DNA of 64,000 nt from Lewinellaceae bacterium (GTDB lineage: Bacteria; Bacteroidota; Bacteroidia; Chitinophagales; Saprospiraceae). Each line of letters starts with the position of its first letter. Positions within the stretch are counted from its first letter, which is position 1. A program made the translations under genes and the position numbers. Shown here piece by piece: positions 43,872-51,608 of the stretch. Under the pieces are notes generated by a model that was not told where the DNA came from, did no database searches, and saw only the letters and a list, made by a program, of their open reading frames with translations. The stretch lies in assembly GCA_020636195.1 (NCBI GenBank), contig JACJYH010000006.1, positions 124,001 to 188,000 on the forward strand, in the 5' to 3' direction.

Positions 43872-44342
43872 ATGAATGTTATATCCATTGCAGTCTGCAT
43901 GCTTTTTGGAGTTTTTGTGTCAAATAATCCTTCAGAGGTTGATCAAAAAAAAATGATCGATCAAGTCAATGTAATTAGGACACATGGATGTCATTGCGGC
44001 AGAACATATATGGCGCCCGTTCAACCTGTGAAGTGGAACAATACCTTATACAAGAGTGCATTGGAACAAGCCGAAGAAATGGAGACACATCACTTCTTCA
44101 ACCATTATTCTATAGATGGTTTAAATATTGGACAAAGATTGGATCAAGTAGGTTACAACTGGGAAGTTGCCGGAGAAAATTTGGGCGAAGGACAAGAAAC
44201 CTTCGAAGAGGTATTGAAAGAATGGATGGCCAGCTATTCTCATTGTAAGATGCTGATGCATCCCAAGGTCGAAGAAATGGCTGTGGCAAGATATGGACAT
44301 TACTGGGTTCAGCATTTTGGAAAACAACTTAGAAGAAAGTAA
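43872..44342 (+). CDS. CAP (SCP/PR1) domain protein
   Basis: The 156-residue protein has a weak N-terminal signal (VISIAVCMLFGVFVS) and one CAP domain: MIDQVNVIRTHGCHCG, WNNTLYKSALEQAEEM, HFFNHYSIDGLNIGQRL, GENLGEG and WMASYSHCKMLMHPKVEEMAV. Such extracytoplasmic proteins bind small ligands or lipids in other phyla; in bacteria their role is largely unknown. The two His and Glu of the CAP cavity are present. Confidence 0.82.
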   Translation: MNVISIAVCMLFGVFVSNNPSEVDQKKMIDQVNVIRTHGCHCGRTYMAPVQPVKWNNTLYKSALEQAEEMETHHFFNHYSIDGLNIGQRLDQVGYNWEVAGENLGEGQETFEEVLKEWMASYSHCKMLMHPKVEEMAVARYGHYWVQHFGKQLRRK

Positions 44343-44639
44343 ATGCCCACATTATTTTGATGAATTTGAAATTGCGTTCTTTAAAAAAGTAAAATTTTTA
44401 TTGATGTTTTCACTGATAAAGTTATACTGCAAAGTCTGAATACGTTAAAATAATGTTAAAAAACTATAAAAATTTTCTATAAATTGAAGTAAATATTTGA
44501 AAAATAAACTACGAATTTCTTATAATTTTAAATTTTATTCACGCCTTAAGTGCAAAATCATAAGAAAAAACAATGCATTAAAAAACATATTATAAAAAAA
44601 TATATATTATATGTTGCTTTTTTTGTTTTTGCGCAGCCG

Positions 44640-44954
44640 TAATTATGATCCCATCTTTGTATCATCAAACACAGAGAAAGTTTGATTCCGATTAAAGAAT
44701 CGGTTAAATTCGGAAGATTCATGAGATTAGTCGATAATACACGAACAGCGAGTTGATTGTGATGCTGCGAGCCAAATAAGAATAATCAACTCGTATGTTC
44801 GACAACCGAATTTGAATATTAAGGATTGAGTTTTAGTTATTATAAAAGAGATTGGCATAGGAGGTGAGAGACCCTATGTTTTTAAGTTTTGGAAATGTTC
44901 ATGGGATCTAATGATCTAAAAATGATCGCTTGGGGGAGCGATCATTTTTTTTTT
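44640..44954 (+). ncRNA. Structured intergenic RNA candidate
   Basis: The 624 bp spacer 44343-44966 has no gene but its second half folds strongly. A stem AAATTCGG/CCGAATTT (44706-44713, 44806-44813) encloses a hairpin with arms CGAACA-g-CGAGTTGATT (44742-44758) and AATCAACTCG-ta-TGTTCG (44784-44801). Further hairpins are CCGATT-AAAG-AATCGG (44688-44703), CATAGG/CCTATG (44856-44861, 44873-44878), and a terminator at the end. This suggests a transcribed, structured RNA of about 300 bases. I cannot name it; it does not show the signatures of SRP RNA, tmRNA, RNase P RNA or a known riboswitch. Strand follows the longer T-run. Confidence 0.5.
44918..44954 (+). terminator. Bidirectional terminator
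   Basis: AAAAATGATCGCT and AGCGATCATTTTT form a stem with loop tggggg, followed by a T-run on the plus strand and a shorter one on the minus strand. It can end both the RNA candidate and the TRAP transport operon. Confidence 0.85.
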
Positions 44955-44966
44955 GCCCCTATGTCA

Positions 44967-46262
44967 TCATAATAGATTCAAAATATTGGGAAGAAGTGCT
45001 ACCAAAAGCAAAATGAATAATTGAATAATGATGAATGGAATTACACCTTTATAAATATCCTTGATAGATACTTCAGCAGGTGCAACCCCTTTCAGATAGA
45101 ATAAAGCAAAACCAAACGGAGGTGTCAAAAAAGAAGTTTGGATATTGAGCGCCACCAAGATACCTATGTAAATAGGGTCAAAATGGAACTTTGCAAAAAT
45201 GGGTGCAACAATCGGTATGATGATGAAAACGATTTCGATAAAGTCTATAAAAAACCCTGCGATGAAGATCACAACCATCACAAAAACTAGAAATTGTACT
45301 TTTGTTAAGGCATTTGACTCCACTAAATGCACCAATATTTTATCTCCACCTAGACCTCTGAAAACCAAAGAAAAAGCTGTGGCTCCAACCAAAATCATAA
45401 AAACCATTGATGTTAAATACATCGTTTCAAAAGATATATTTTTTAAAGTTGTGGCATCCATTTTTTGCTTAAACACAGCCATTAATATGGCACCAACTGC
45501 ACCCACAGCCGAAGCTTCAGTAGCAGAAGCAATACCAAAAAATATACTTCCCAATACCAAAACGATCAAACTAAAAGGCAAAATAAAAGTGAGCATTATG
45601 TCTTTTTTATTAGCTTTTAAAGGCATCTGATCTGCTGTAGATGGGGCAGGAATTTGTTTAGGAAGCCACACAGATAAAATCAATATATAGACGATATATG
45701 CTAAGGCAATGAAAATACCCGGAATGAGAGCTGCTTTGAATAGGTCACCAATGGATACATTCAAAACACTTCCCAAAAGGATCAACACTACGGAAGGTGG
45801 AATGATTTGTCCTAAAGTTCCTGAGCCTGCTATGATTCCCGTGGCCAACTTTGGTGAATATCCCGACTTCAACATAATAGGCAAGCTGATCAATCCCATT
45901 GTGATAACTGTTGCTCCCACAATTCCTGTAGATGCTGCCAACATAGTACCTACCAAAACAACCGATATAGCTAGTCCTCCTCTCATCTTGCCAAACAATC
46001 GACTCATGGTTACCAGTAAACCTTCTGCAATGCCTGACTTTTCTAGTACCAAACCCATGAAGATAAACATCGGAACAGATAATAATACATAATTTTGGAT
46101 GGTGCCCATCACTCTAAGTGGTAGAAAATCCAAAAAATCAGGTGTCAACCACCACCCAACCCAAATGGAAAGTCCGCCTAAAACAAATGCTACAGGATAT
46201 CCTGAAAGCAGAGCAATGAAAATGGAGATAAAAAAGAGTAAGGCAATTATTTCAATTTCCAT
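44967..46262 (-). CDS. dctM: TRAP transporter large permease (DctM-like)
   Basis: The 431-residue protein is a polytopic inner-membrane permease with the DctM pattern (PVAFVLGGLS, SVPMFIFMGLVLEKSG, GASGTLG-type SGTLGQIIPPSVV, TEASAVGAVGA, LNIQTSFLTPPFGFALFYLKG). It forms the channel part of a Na+-coupled, binding-protein-dependent TRAP transporter for organic acids such as sialic acid or dicarboxylates. It overlaps the small permease by 11 bases. No DctP-type binding protein is found nearby. Confidence 0.93.
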   Translation of the reverse strand: MEIEIIALLFFISIFIALLSGYPVAFVLGGLSIWVGWWLTPDFLDFLPLRVMGTIQNYVLLSVPMFIFMGLVLEKSGIAEGLLVTMSRLFGKMRGGLAISVVLVGTMLAASTGIVGATVITMGLISLPIMLKSGYSPKLATGIIAGSGTLGQIIPPSVVLILLGSVLNVSIGDLFKAALIPGIFIALAYIVYILILSVWLPKQIPAPSTADQMPLKANKKDIMLTFILPFSLIVLVLGSIFFGIASATEASAVGAVGAILMAVFKQKMDATTLKNISFETMYLTSMVFMILVGATAFSLVFRGLGGDKILVHLVESNALTKVQFLVFVMVVIFIAGFFIDFIEIVFIIIPIVAPIFAKFHFDPIYIGILVALNIQTSFLTPPFGFALFYLKGVAPAEVSIKDIYKGVIPFIIIQLFILLLVALLPNILNLL

Positions 46263-46779
46263 AGCGCTTCAGATTTTGAAAAATCATAAGTATGCCTTGG
46301 AACAGTAATAAAACAAAACCTAAAACTATCGCAAATTTTATTGGATACCAAGCTGGGATGCCGTTAGGATTTGGGCTACCTTCCTTCATATACCATGCGT
46401 TGATGGCATAGTGATACGCTGTGCGAATGGATAATACACACCATGGAATTAAGAGAAAAAGCGTGCCAAATAGGTCAATCCAAATTTGTCGTTTCCGACT
46501 CCATTGGCTATAAAATAGATCAACTCTGACATGTTTATCCTGTTGAAGTGTATATGCAGCTCCAAGCAGAAAAATGATTCCAAATAAATGCCATTCCAGT
46601 TCGATCACCCAATTATAGGTGATGTTGAAAATATATCTGGTAGCTACATCTAGGGTGATCAATCCAACCAATGCAATAGTGGAATAAGCTGCTATTGATC
46701 CAAAAAAATGTATAATTTTTTGAATGTATTGGGCGATGGGTGATACTCGTTCAGATGACGTATTTTGTATTGGTTCCAA
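46252..46779 (-). CDS. dctQ: TRAP transporter small permease (DctQ-like)
   Basis: The 175-residue product has four membrane helices with the DctQ features: YIFNITYNWVIELEWHLFGIIFLLGAAYTLQQDKHVRVDLFYSQWS and a C-terminal helix pair. It pairs with the large permease by an 11-base overlap. Since no binding protein gene is within the window, it must be encoded elsewhere or be absent. Confidence 0.88.
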   Translation of the reverse strand: MEPIQNTSSERVSPIAQYIQKIIHFFGSIAAYSTIALVGLITLDVATRYIFNITYNWVIELEWHLFGIIFLLGAAYTLQQDKHVRVDLFYSQWSRKRQIWIDLFGTLFLLIPWCVLSIRTAYHYAINAWYMKEGSPNPNGIPAWYPIKFAIVLGFVLLLFQGILMIFQNLKRYGN

Positions 46780-47123
46780 CCTGATCCAATTTTGTAACCG
46801 TAAATTTAAAATTATTAGTGGAAAACCATAAGCTTATCATGAGAATAAAAATTTTAAAATCTGACAAGTCAGACCAATTTTTATATCATATGAATCCAAA
46901 TAGTTACATTTTTGTTTTTTATGCCCAATTGATTGAATGACTGTCGAAAAAAAAGGAATTTTTTGGAGGTGAATTTTCACATGGATAATGAAAATTGGCT
47001 TAGGAGTACACATTAAAAAAAGTTTTACTTGTTCAAGAATTTTAAAAATCTCAATGGAACGAATTTTATCCTAATTTTTCATCTATCTTTGCATCGTCTT
47101 CCATTCACCAATCCAATAAAGTA
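46780..47123. other. 344 bp divergent intergenic region
   Basis: This separates the TRAP and purF genes. It holds the candidate purF -7 element at 47084-47091. No other gene, repeat or hairpin was seen. Confidence 0.5.
47084..47091 (+). promoter_or_regulatory. Candidate -7 promoter element for the PurF gene
   Basis: TATCTTTG fits TAnnTTTG, 32 bases before the ATG at 47124. Confidence 0.5.
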
Positions 47124-49022
47124 ATGAGTGATTTTATTCACCATGAGTGTGGTTTAGCCTTAGTCAGGTTATTGAAACCTCTCGATTATTATAAAGATAC
47201 CTTTGGCTCCACGTTGTATGGATTGAACAAAATGCAGTTGTTACTTCAGAAGCAACGCAATAGAGGTCAAGACGGAGCAGGTCTAGCAACTATAAAATTG
47301 GATGCACATCCAGGGAAGCCATACATAGACAGATATCGCACGAATTCTCCCCAATACCTTAAAGATTTGTTTCAAAATGTGTTTTCCCATTATCAAAATG
47401 TGAACCATAAGAACATGTCTGATGGCCAATGGTTAAAGGAAAATGTCCCTTTTGCTGGAGAACTTTTGCTAGGACATTTGAGATATGGAACTCATGGTGC
47501 CAACAATATAGATTCTGTGCATCCCTTTTTAAGACAAAATAATTGGATTACAAGGAATTTGGTCTTGGCAGGTAACTTCAACCTCACCAATGTGGAAGAG
47601 TTATTCCAGGAGTTGATAGAGTTAGGTCAATATCCTATAAAAAAGACCGATACAGTGACTGTCCTTGAAAAGATGGGTCATTTTTTGGACGATGAAGTAC
47701 AGAAGTTATTCGATACATTTAAAGCAGAAGGATTCAATAATATTGATGTCAACAATAAGATAATCTACCATCTCAACGTGAAAAGGCTGCTCCAGCGTGC
47801 ATCCAGAAAATTTGATGGAGGTTATGTCATGGCAGGATTGATAGGTCATGGAGATGCCTTTGTGTTGAGAGATCCATCCGGTATCAGGCCTGCATTTTAC
47901 TACTACGATGATGAAATAGCTGTAGTCGCTTCAGAGCGTCCTGCTATTCAAACGGCTCTAAATATCAGGTATTTCCAAGTGAATGAATTGAAACCTGGCC
48001 ATGCGTTGATCATCAAAAAGGATGGAAGGATATCGGAGGAACAGATATTGGAACCGCTAACGGAAAAAAAATGTAGTTTTGAGAGGATCTATTTTAGTAG
48101 AGGTACAGACAGAGATATTTATTATGAGAGGAAGAAATTGGGTGAATTGTTAGCACCAAAGGTGATGGAAGCCATTGACTATGACATAGACAATACTATA
48201 TTTTCTTTTATTCCTAATACCGCTGAAGTAGCCTTTTATGGAATGGTAAAAGGTTTAGAAGATATTTTAAATAATAGAAAAATGCAGGAGATTCTTGTTC
48301 TCAAACAAAAAGGGGATTTGGATCAATCGGCGCTGGAATCTATTATGAAAAAGAAAATAAGAGTAGAAAAATTAGCTGTGAAAGATGAGAAGCTACGCAC
48401 ATTCATTACGGAAGATACGGCTCGCCACCAATTGGTGTCACACGTCTATGATGTGACCTATGGAATTGTGAAAAATGAAGTGGACACATTAGTTTTAATG
48501 GATGATTCCATAGTCAGAGGTACGACACTCAGAGACAGTATTGTATATATTTTGTCCACATTGAAGCCCAAAAAAATCATCATCGTCTCTTCTGCTCCTC
48601 AGATCAGATATCCTGATTGTTATGGAATAGATATGAGTAAAATGAAGGATTTTGTGGCATTCCGGGCTGTTGTTGAACTTTTGGAGGAAGAAGGTAATAT
48701 TGATATTTTGGATGAAGTGTACCACAAATGCTTAGAGCAGGAAGAGCTTCCTATGGAATTAATGGAGAATCAATTGAAAACACTCTATGATAGATATACA
48801 GAAGAGCAGATATCGTCTAAGATTTCAGAGCTTGTCACTCCAGACGGAATAAAACCTGAAATCAAAGTGATCTACCAAAATTTAGAAAATTTACACCTTG
48901 CGTGTCCGGGACATCAAGGAGATTGGTATTTTTCAGGGAACTATCCAACTCCAGGAGGTCATAGGGTGGCAAATCGCTCGTTTATAAATTTTGTCAAAAA
49001 TACGAATACAAGAGCTTATTAA
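47124..49022 (+). CDS. purF: Long amidophosphoribosyltransferase
   Basis: The 632-residue enzyme catalyses the first step of purine synthesis from PRPP and glutamine. An N-terminal Ntn glutaminase domain (ECGLALV, with Cys9 as likely nucleophile; RYGTHGANN) precedes the PRTase domain with the PRPP loop VLMDDSIVRGTTLRDS (near 450). It is longer than the usual PurF (about 505): it has an insertion around residues 365-420 and a long C-terminal part. Bacteroidota carry such a second, longer PurF; whether it is the main enzyme here is unknown. No other pur gene is in the window. Confidence 0.85.
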   Translation: MSDFIHHECGLALVRLLKPLDYYKDTFGSTLYGLNKMQLLLQKQRNRGQDGAGLATIKLDAHPGKPYIDRYRTNSPQYLKDLFQNVFSHYQNVNHKNMSDGQWLKENVPFAGELLLGHLRYGTHGANNIDSVHPFLRQNNWITRNLVLAGNFNLTNVEELFQELIELGQYPIKKTDTVTVLEKMGHFLDDEVQKLFDTFKAEGFNNIDVNNKIIYHLNVKRLLQRASRKFDGGYVMAGLIGHGDAFVLRDPSGIRPAFYYYDDEIAVVASERPAIQTALNIRYFQVNELKPGHALIIKKDGRISEEQILEPLTEKKCSFERIYFSRGTDRDIYYERKKLGELLAPKVMEAIDYDIDNTIFSFIPNTAEVAFYGMVKGLEDILNNRKMQEILVLKQKGDLDQSALESIMKKKIRVEKLAVKDEKLRTFITEDTARHQLVSHVYDVTYGIVKNEVDTLVLMDDSIVRGTTLRDSIVYILSTLKPKKIIIVSSAPQIRYPDCYGIDMSKMKDFVAFRAVVELLEEEGNIDILDEVYHKCLEQEELPMELMENQLKTLYDRYTEEQISSKISELVTPDGIKPEIKVIYQNLENLHLACPGHQGDWYFSGNYPTPGGHRVANRSFINFVKNTNTRAY

Positions 49023-49025
49023 AAT

Positions 49026-49616
49026 ATGAGGATAGTGAGGTGTAATGCAAACCGAGTTTTGGGATTAGTTATTTTCTGTTTATATGTCGGTTTTATCCAT
49101 GGCCAAGCGCCTGGTTTAGTGATTCAAGCAGGATCATCTATGGCTTGGGTAAAGGATCAACAGGTGACACCTGAAGGGTATTCCCATCCGGGTTGGGCTA
49201 TATCTGCTGATGCCAGATTGCTGGATGGAAGCATGTATTTCTTAGTCGGTGGTCAATATCATCAGCTACAATTTTATCCGGTTTCAGGATATGCATTAAA
49301 AAAGGGTGACTGGCATTTGATGATGGGCAGATTCGGTTTGGGATTTGACTTAGCCCACATTTCAAATCTCATTGTAATTCGCTCAAAATTATTGGCATCC
49401 ATCAATTTTAATATCACAACACCGGAAGGTGGAATACAGACACCCACATATGAAACAGTCAATGAAGCATTCTTTGGAGCAACATCAGGTATAGGAATTA
49501 CTATTGGTTTTGTGGACGTAGATTTGGAATATCAATATGGTATTATTAATGCCTTCTATGAAAAAAGTGATACAAAGGTCAATTTTCTTTCTCTTATAGC
49601 CGGATTTCACTTCTGA
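49026..49616 (+). CDS. Hypothetical outer-membrane beta-barrel-like protein
   Basis: I do not recognise the family of this 196-residue protein. It has a signal peptide (VLGLVIFCLYVGFIHGQ) and alternating hydrophobic and polar strands with aromatic girdle positions typical of small outer-membrane barrels, ending in a Phe (AGFHF), a barrel signature. Four bases separate it from purF, so it may be on the same transcript. Confidence 0.7.
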   Translation: MRIVRCNANRVLGLVIFCLYVGFIHGQAPGLVIQAGSSMAWVKDQQVTPEGYSHPGWAISADARLLDGSMYFLVGGQYHQLQFYPVSGYALKKGDWHLMMGRFGLGFDLAHISNLIVIRSKLLASINFNITTPEGGIQTPTYETVNEAFFGATSGIGITIGFVDVDLEYQYGIINAFYEKSDTKVNFLSLIAGFHF

Positions 49617-49673
49617 TATTCAATATTAGTCTCATTTTTATTTCAATAATATCGATTTTGGAGGTTTGTATCT

Positions 49674-49750
49674 AGAGTATGTTTAAAATTTATCCTTTAG
49701 CAAGAAGATGTTTTATTTTATTATCCAAAAACAAAATTTAAACACACTCT
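49674..49750. repeat. MITE-like element, copy C (internally deleted)
   Basis: This 77 bp copy has both terminal repeats (AGAGTATGTTTAAA, TTTAAACACACTCT) but lacks the middle of the element; the two ends meet at TTTTATTTTATTATCC. Orientation is opposite to A and B and like D. Confidence 0.75.
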
Positions 49751-49821
49751 AAGCCATTTGGAAAGCCAATAGATAACAATTTATAAAAACTGACGTTAGG
49801 TTTCATTATCTAGAGCATTGA

Positions 49822-51597
49822 ATGGTGGTTCGTTGGATTAGAATTGCATGTACATTTTTTCTTTTCACTTTTGGTTTCTATGTTGCCAATGCACAAGGAG
49901 TGAAATGCTTTGATATTTCCACATATACACATCCCAATTCATTACGTCATTGGAAGTATATTTCGGTAGATTCTTCGGTATTTTCTCGCACTATTGACTC
50001 CATAGTGGCAGATTTTCACAAAGAAGGATATTTTGGTTCAAAAGTGGACACTGTTAAGTGCCATGACACATGTCAAGTTATAATTTTTAAAGGGGAAAAA
50101 ATCCGTGCAATGCACTTGTTGTTGAGTGATGAAGATAATGCAATGCTAGAAAATGCAGGCGTTCATTGGGAAAAAGCGCCATTAAAATTTTTAGATAAAA
50201 ACGAAAGGCAGATTGTTTTTGATCACGTGTGTCAATATTATGGGAATATTGGGTATCCATTTTATAAAATCCAAATGGATGATGTCACCTTTCAAAAAGA
50301 TACCTGTTTTGCTCGGTTGATTATGGATAAAGGTCCAAGGGTAAAAATCGATTCTATCGTTATCACTGGAGACATTCGGCTCAAAAAATCATTTTTTTAT
50401 AGGTATCTAAGTATCTCTAGAGGAAGTTTTTATAATCATGGATTGATAGAAGATATTCCTGATAAACTGAACAATTTGCCTTTTGTGAATTTGGAAAAGC
50501 CACCATCTCTATGGTTTGATGATGGAAGTGCTACCTTGTCACTGTATGTCAATAAAAAGCCTGCAAGTCGTTTTGATTTTCTTTTGGGAGTCATACCGCA
50601 ACAGAATGTGACAGATGGGAAAAAATATGTCTTTACCATTGATTTTGTGGGTGAGTTGTACAATGCTTTCGGGTATGGAGAATATTCATACCTGCAAATA
50701 AAACGCTTGAAGCCTTCACAATTCAACTTAAATTTAAAATCAGATATTCCTTATTTGGGCTCACTTCCAGTCGGCAGTTATCTAGAATTTAAAATATTGA
50801 ATTCAGGCGTAGAAAACTTTGATGTTTCGTTTGAATTGGGTGGCCAGTGGGTGTTCGGACGTGGCAATACTTTGCGACTATTGTACAAACAGTTTTCTTC
50901 TAGTCTTATCAGTATTGATACTATCCAATTGAAAAAAAATATGCGATTGCCTGACCGCCTTGATTTACAACAAACATCCGGCGGGATGCAATTTTTATAT
51001 AAAAAGCTTGACTATATTTATAATCCAACCAAGGGATATGCATTTGACATAAAGGCAATGATAGGAAAGAAAAAATTCAAGCAGAATATCGATATTTTAA
51101 AGATTGAAGGTTATGAAAATGCTTATGATACGTTGCGTGCCAGCTCTATTTTTTCTGAGATCAGTGTGCAAGGAGCGTATTATCACACACTCAATACTTG
51201 GTCTTCCATCAAGACAGCTTTACATGCTCAAATCAATTATAATCCTGAAAAAGTAAGCTTAAATGAGTTTTTCAGAGTGGGTGGTAATGCTTCTATTAGG
51301 GGATTCGAAGAGCAATCCATTCTGACAGACAGATACACATATTTTTCAGCAGAATTTCACATCAATTTTGACAAAAACTCATTTCTTTCCTTACCATTCA
51401 TTGATGTCGGTTGGGCTCATGTGCAAGGAGAAAATAATACCTTTTATACTGATCGTATAATTGGAGTTGGCTTGGGACTAAATTTTGGTACAAAAGCGGG
51501 ACTGTTTAATGTGTCATTTGCTGCAGGACAAAGGATTGGACTGCCTATAGATTTCAGTAAGATGAAGGTGCACTTTGGATATGTAAATCTATTTTGA
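49822..51597 (+). CDS. Omp85 (BamA/TamA)-family outer-membrane protein
   Basis: The 591-residue protein has a signal peptide (CTFFLFTFGFYVANAQ), POTRA-like periplasmic domains (about 30-235), and a C-terminal barrel with the Omp85 signature VGGNASIRGFEEQ (VRGF-type lid-lock motif, near 490) and a final aromatic strand ending in Phe. At this length it is closer to TamA or a Bacteroidota-specific Omp85 than to BamA (about 800 residues). Its role is probably translocation or insertion of outer-membrane proteins. Confidence 0.8.
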   Translation: MVVRWIRIACTFFLFTFGFYVANAQGVKCFDISTYTHPNSLRHWKYISVDSSVFSRTIDSIVADFHKEGYFGSKVDTVKCHDTCQVIIFKGEKIRAMHLLLSDEDNAMLENAGVHWEKAPLKFLDKNERQIVFDHVCQYYGNIGYPFYKIQMDDVTFQKDTCFARLIMDKGPRVKIDSIVITGDIRLKKSFFYRYLSISRGSFYNHGLIEDIPDKLNNLPFVNLEKPPSLWFDDGSATLSLYVNKKPASRFDFLLGVIPQQNVTDGKKYVFTIDFVGELYNAFGYGEYSYLQIKRLKPSQFNLNLKSDIPYLGSLPVGSYLEFKILNSGVENFDVSFELGGQWVFGRGNTLRLLYKQFSSSLISIDTIQLKKNMRLPDRLDLQQTSGGMQFLYKKLDYIYNPTKGYAFDIKAMIGKKKFKQNIDILKIEGYENAYDTLRASSIFSEISVQGAYYHTLNTWSSIKTALHAQINYNPEKVSLNEFFRVGGNASIRGFEEQSILTDRYTYFSAEFHINFDKNSFLSLPFIDVGWAHVQGENNTFYTDRIIGVGLGLNFGTKAGLFNVSFAAGQRIGLPIDFSKMKVHFGYVNLF

Positions 51598-51608
51598 TAA
51601 CAATACGA

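Noticed and set aside
45199..46092. Two frames of 143 and 127 codons opposite the TRAP permease gene
   Set aside because: They mirror dctM codons (Lys/Ile/Thr-rich) and have no own start context.
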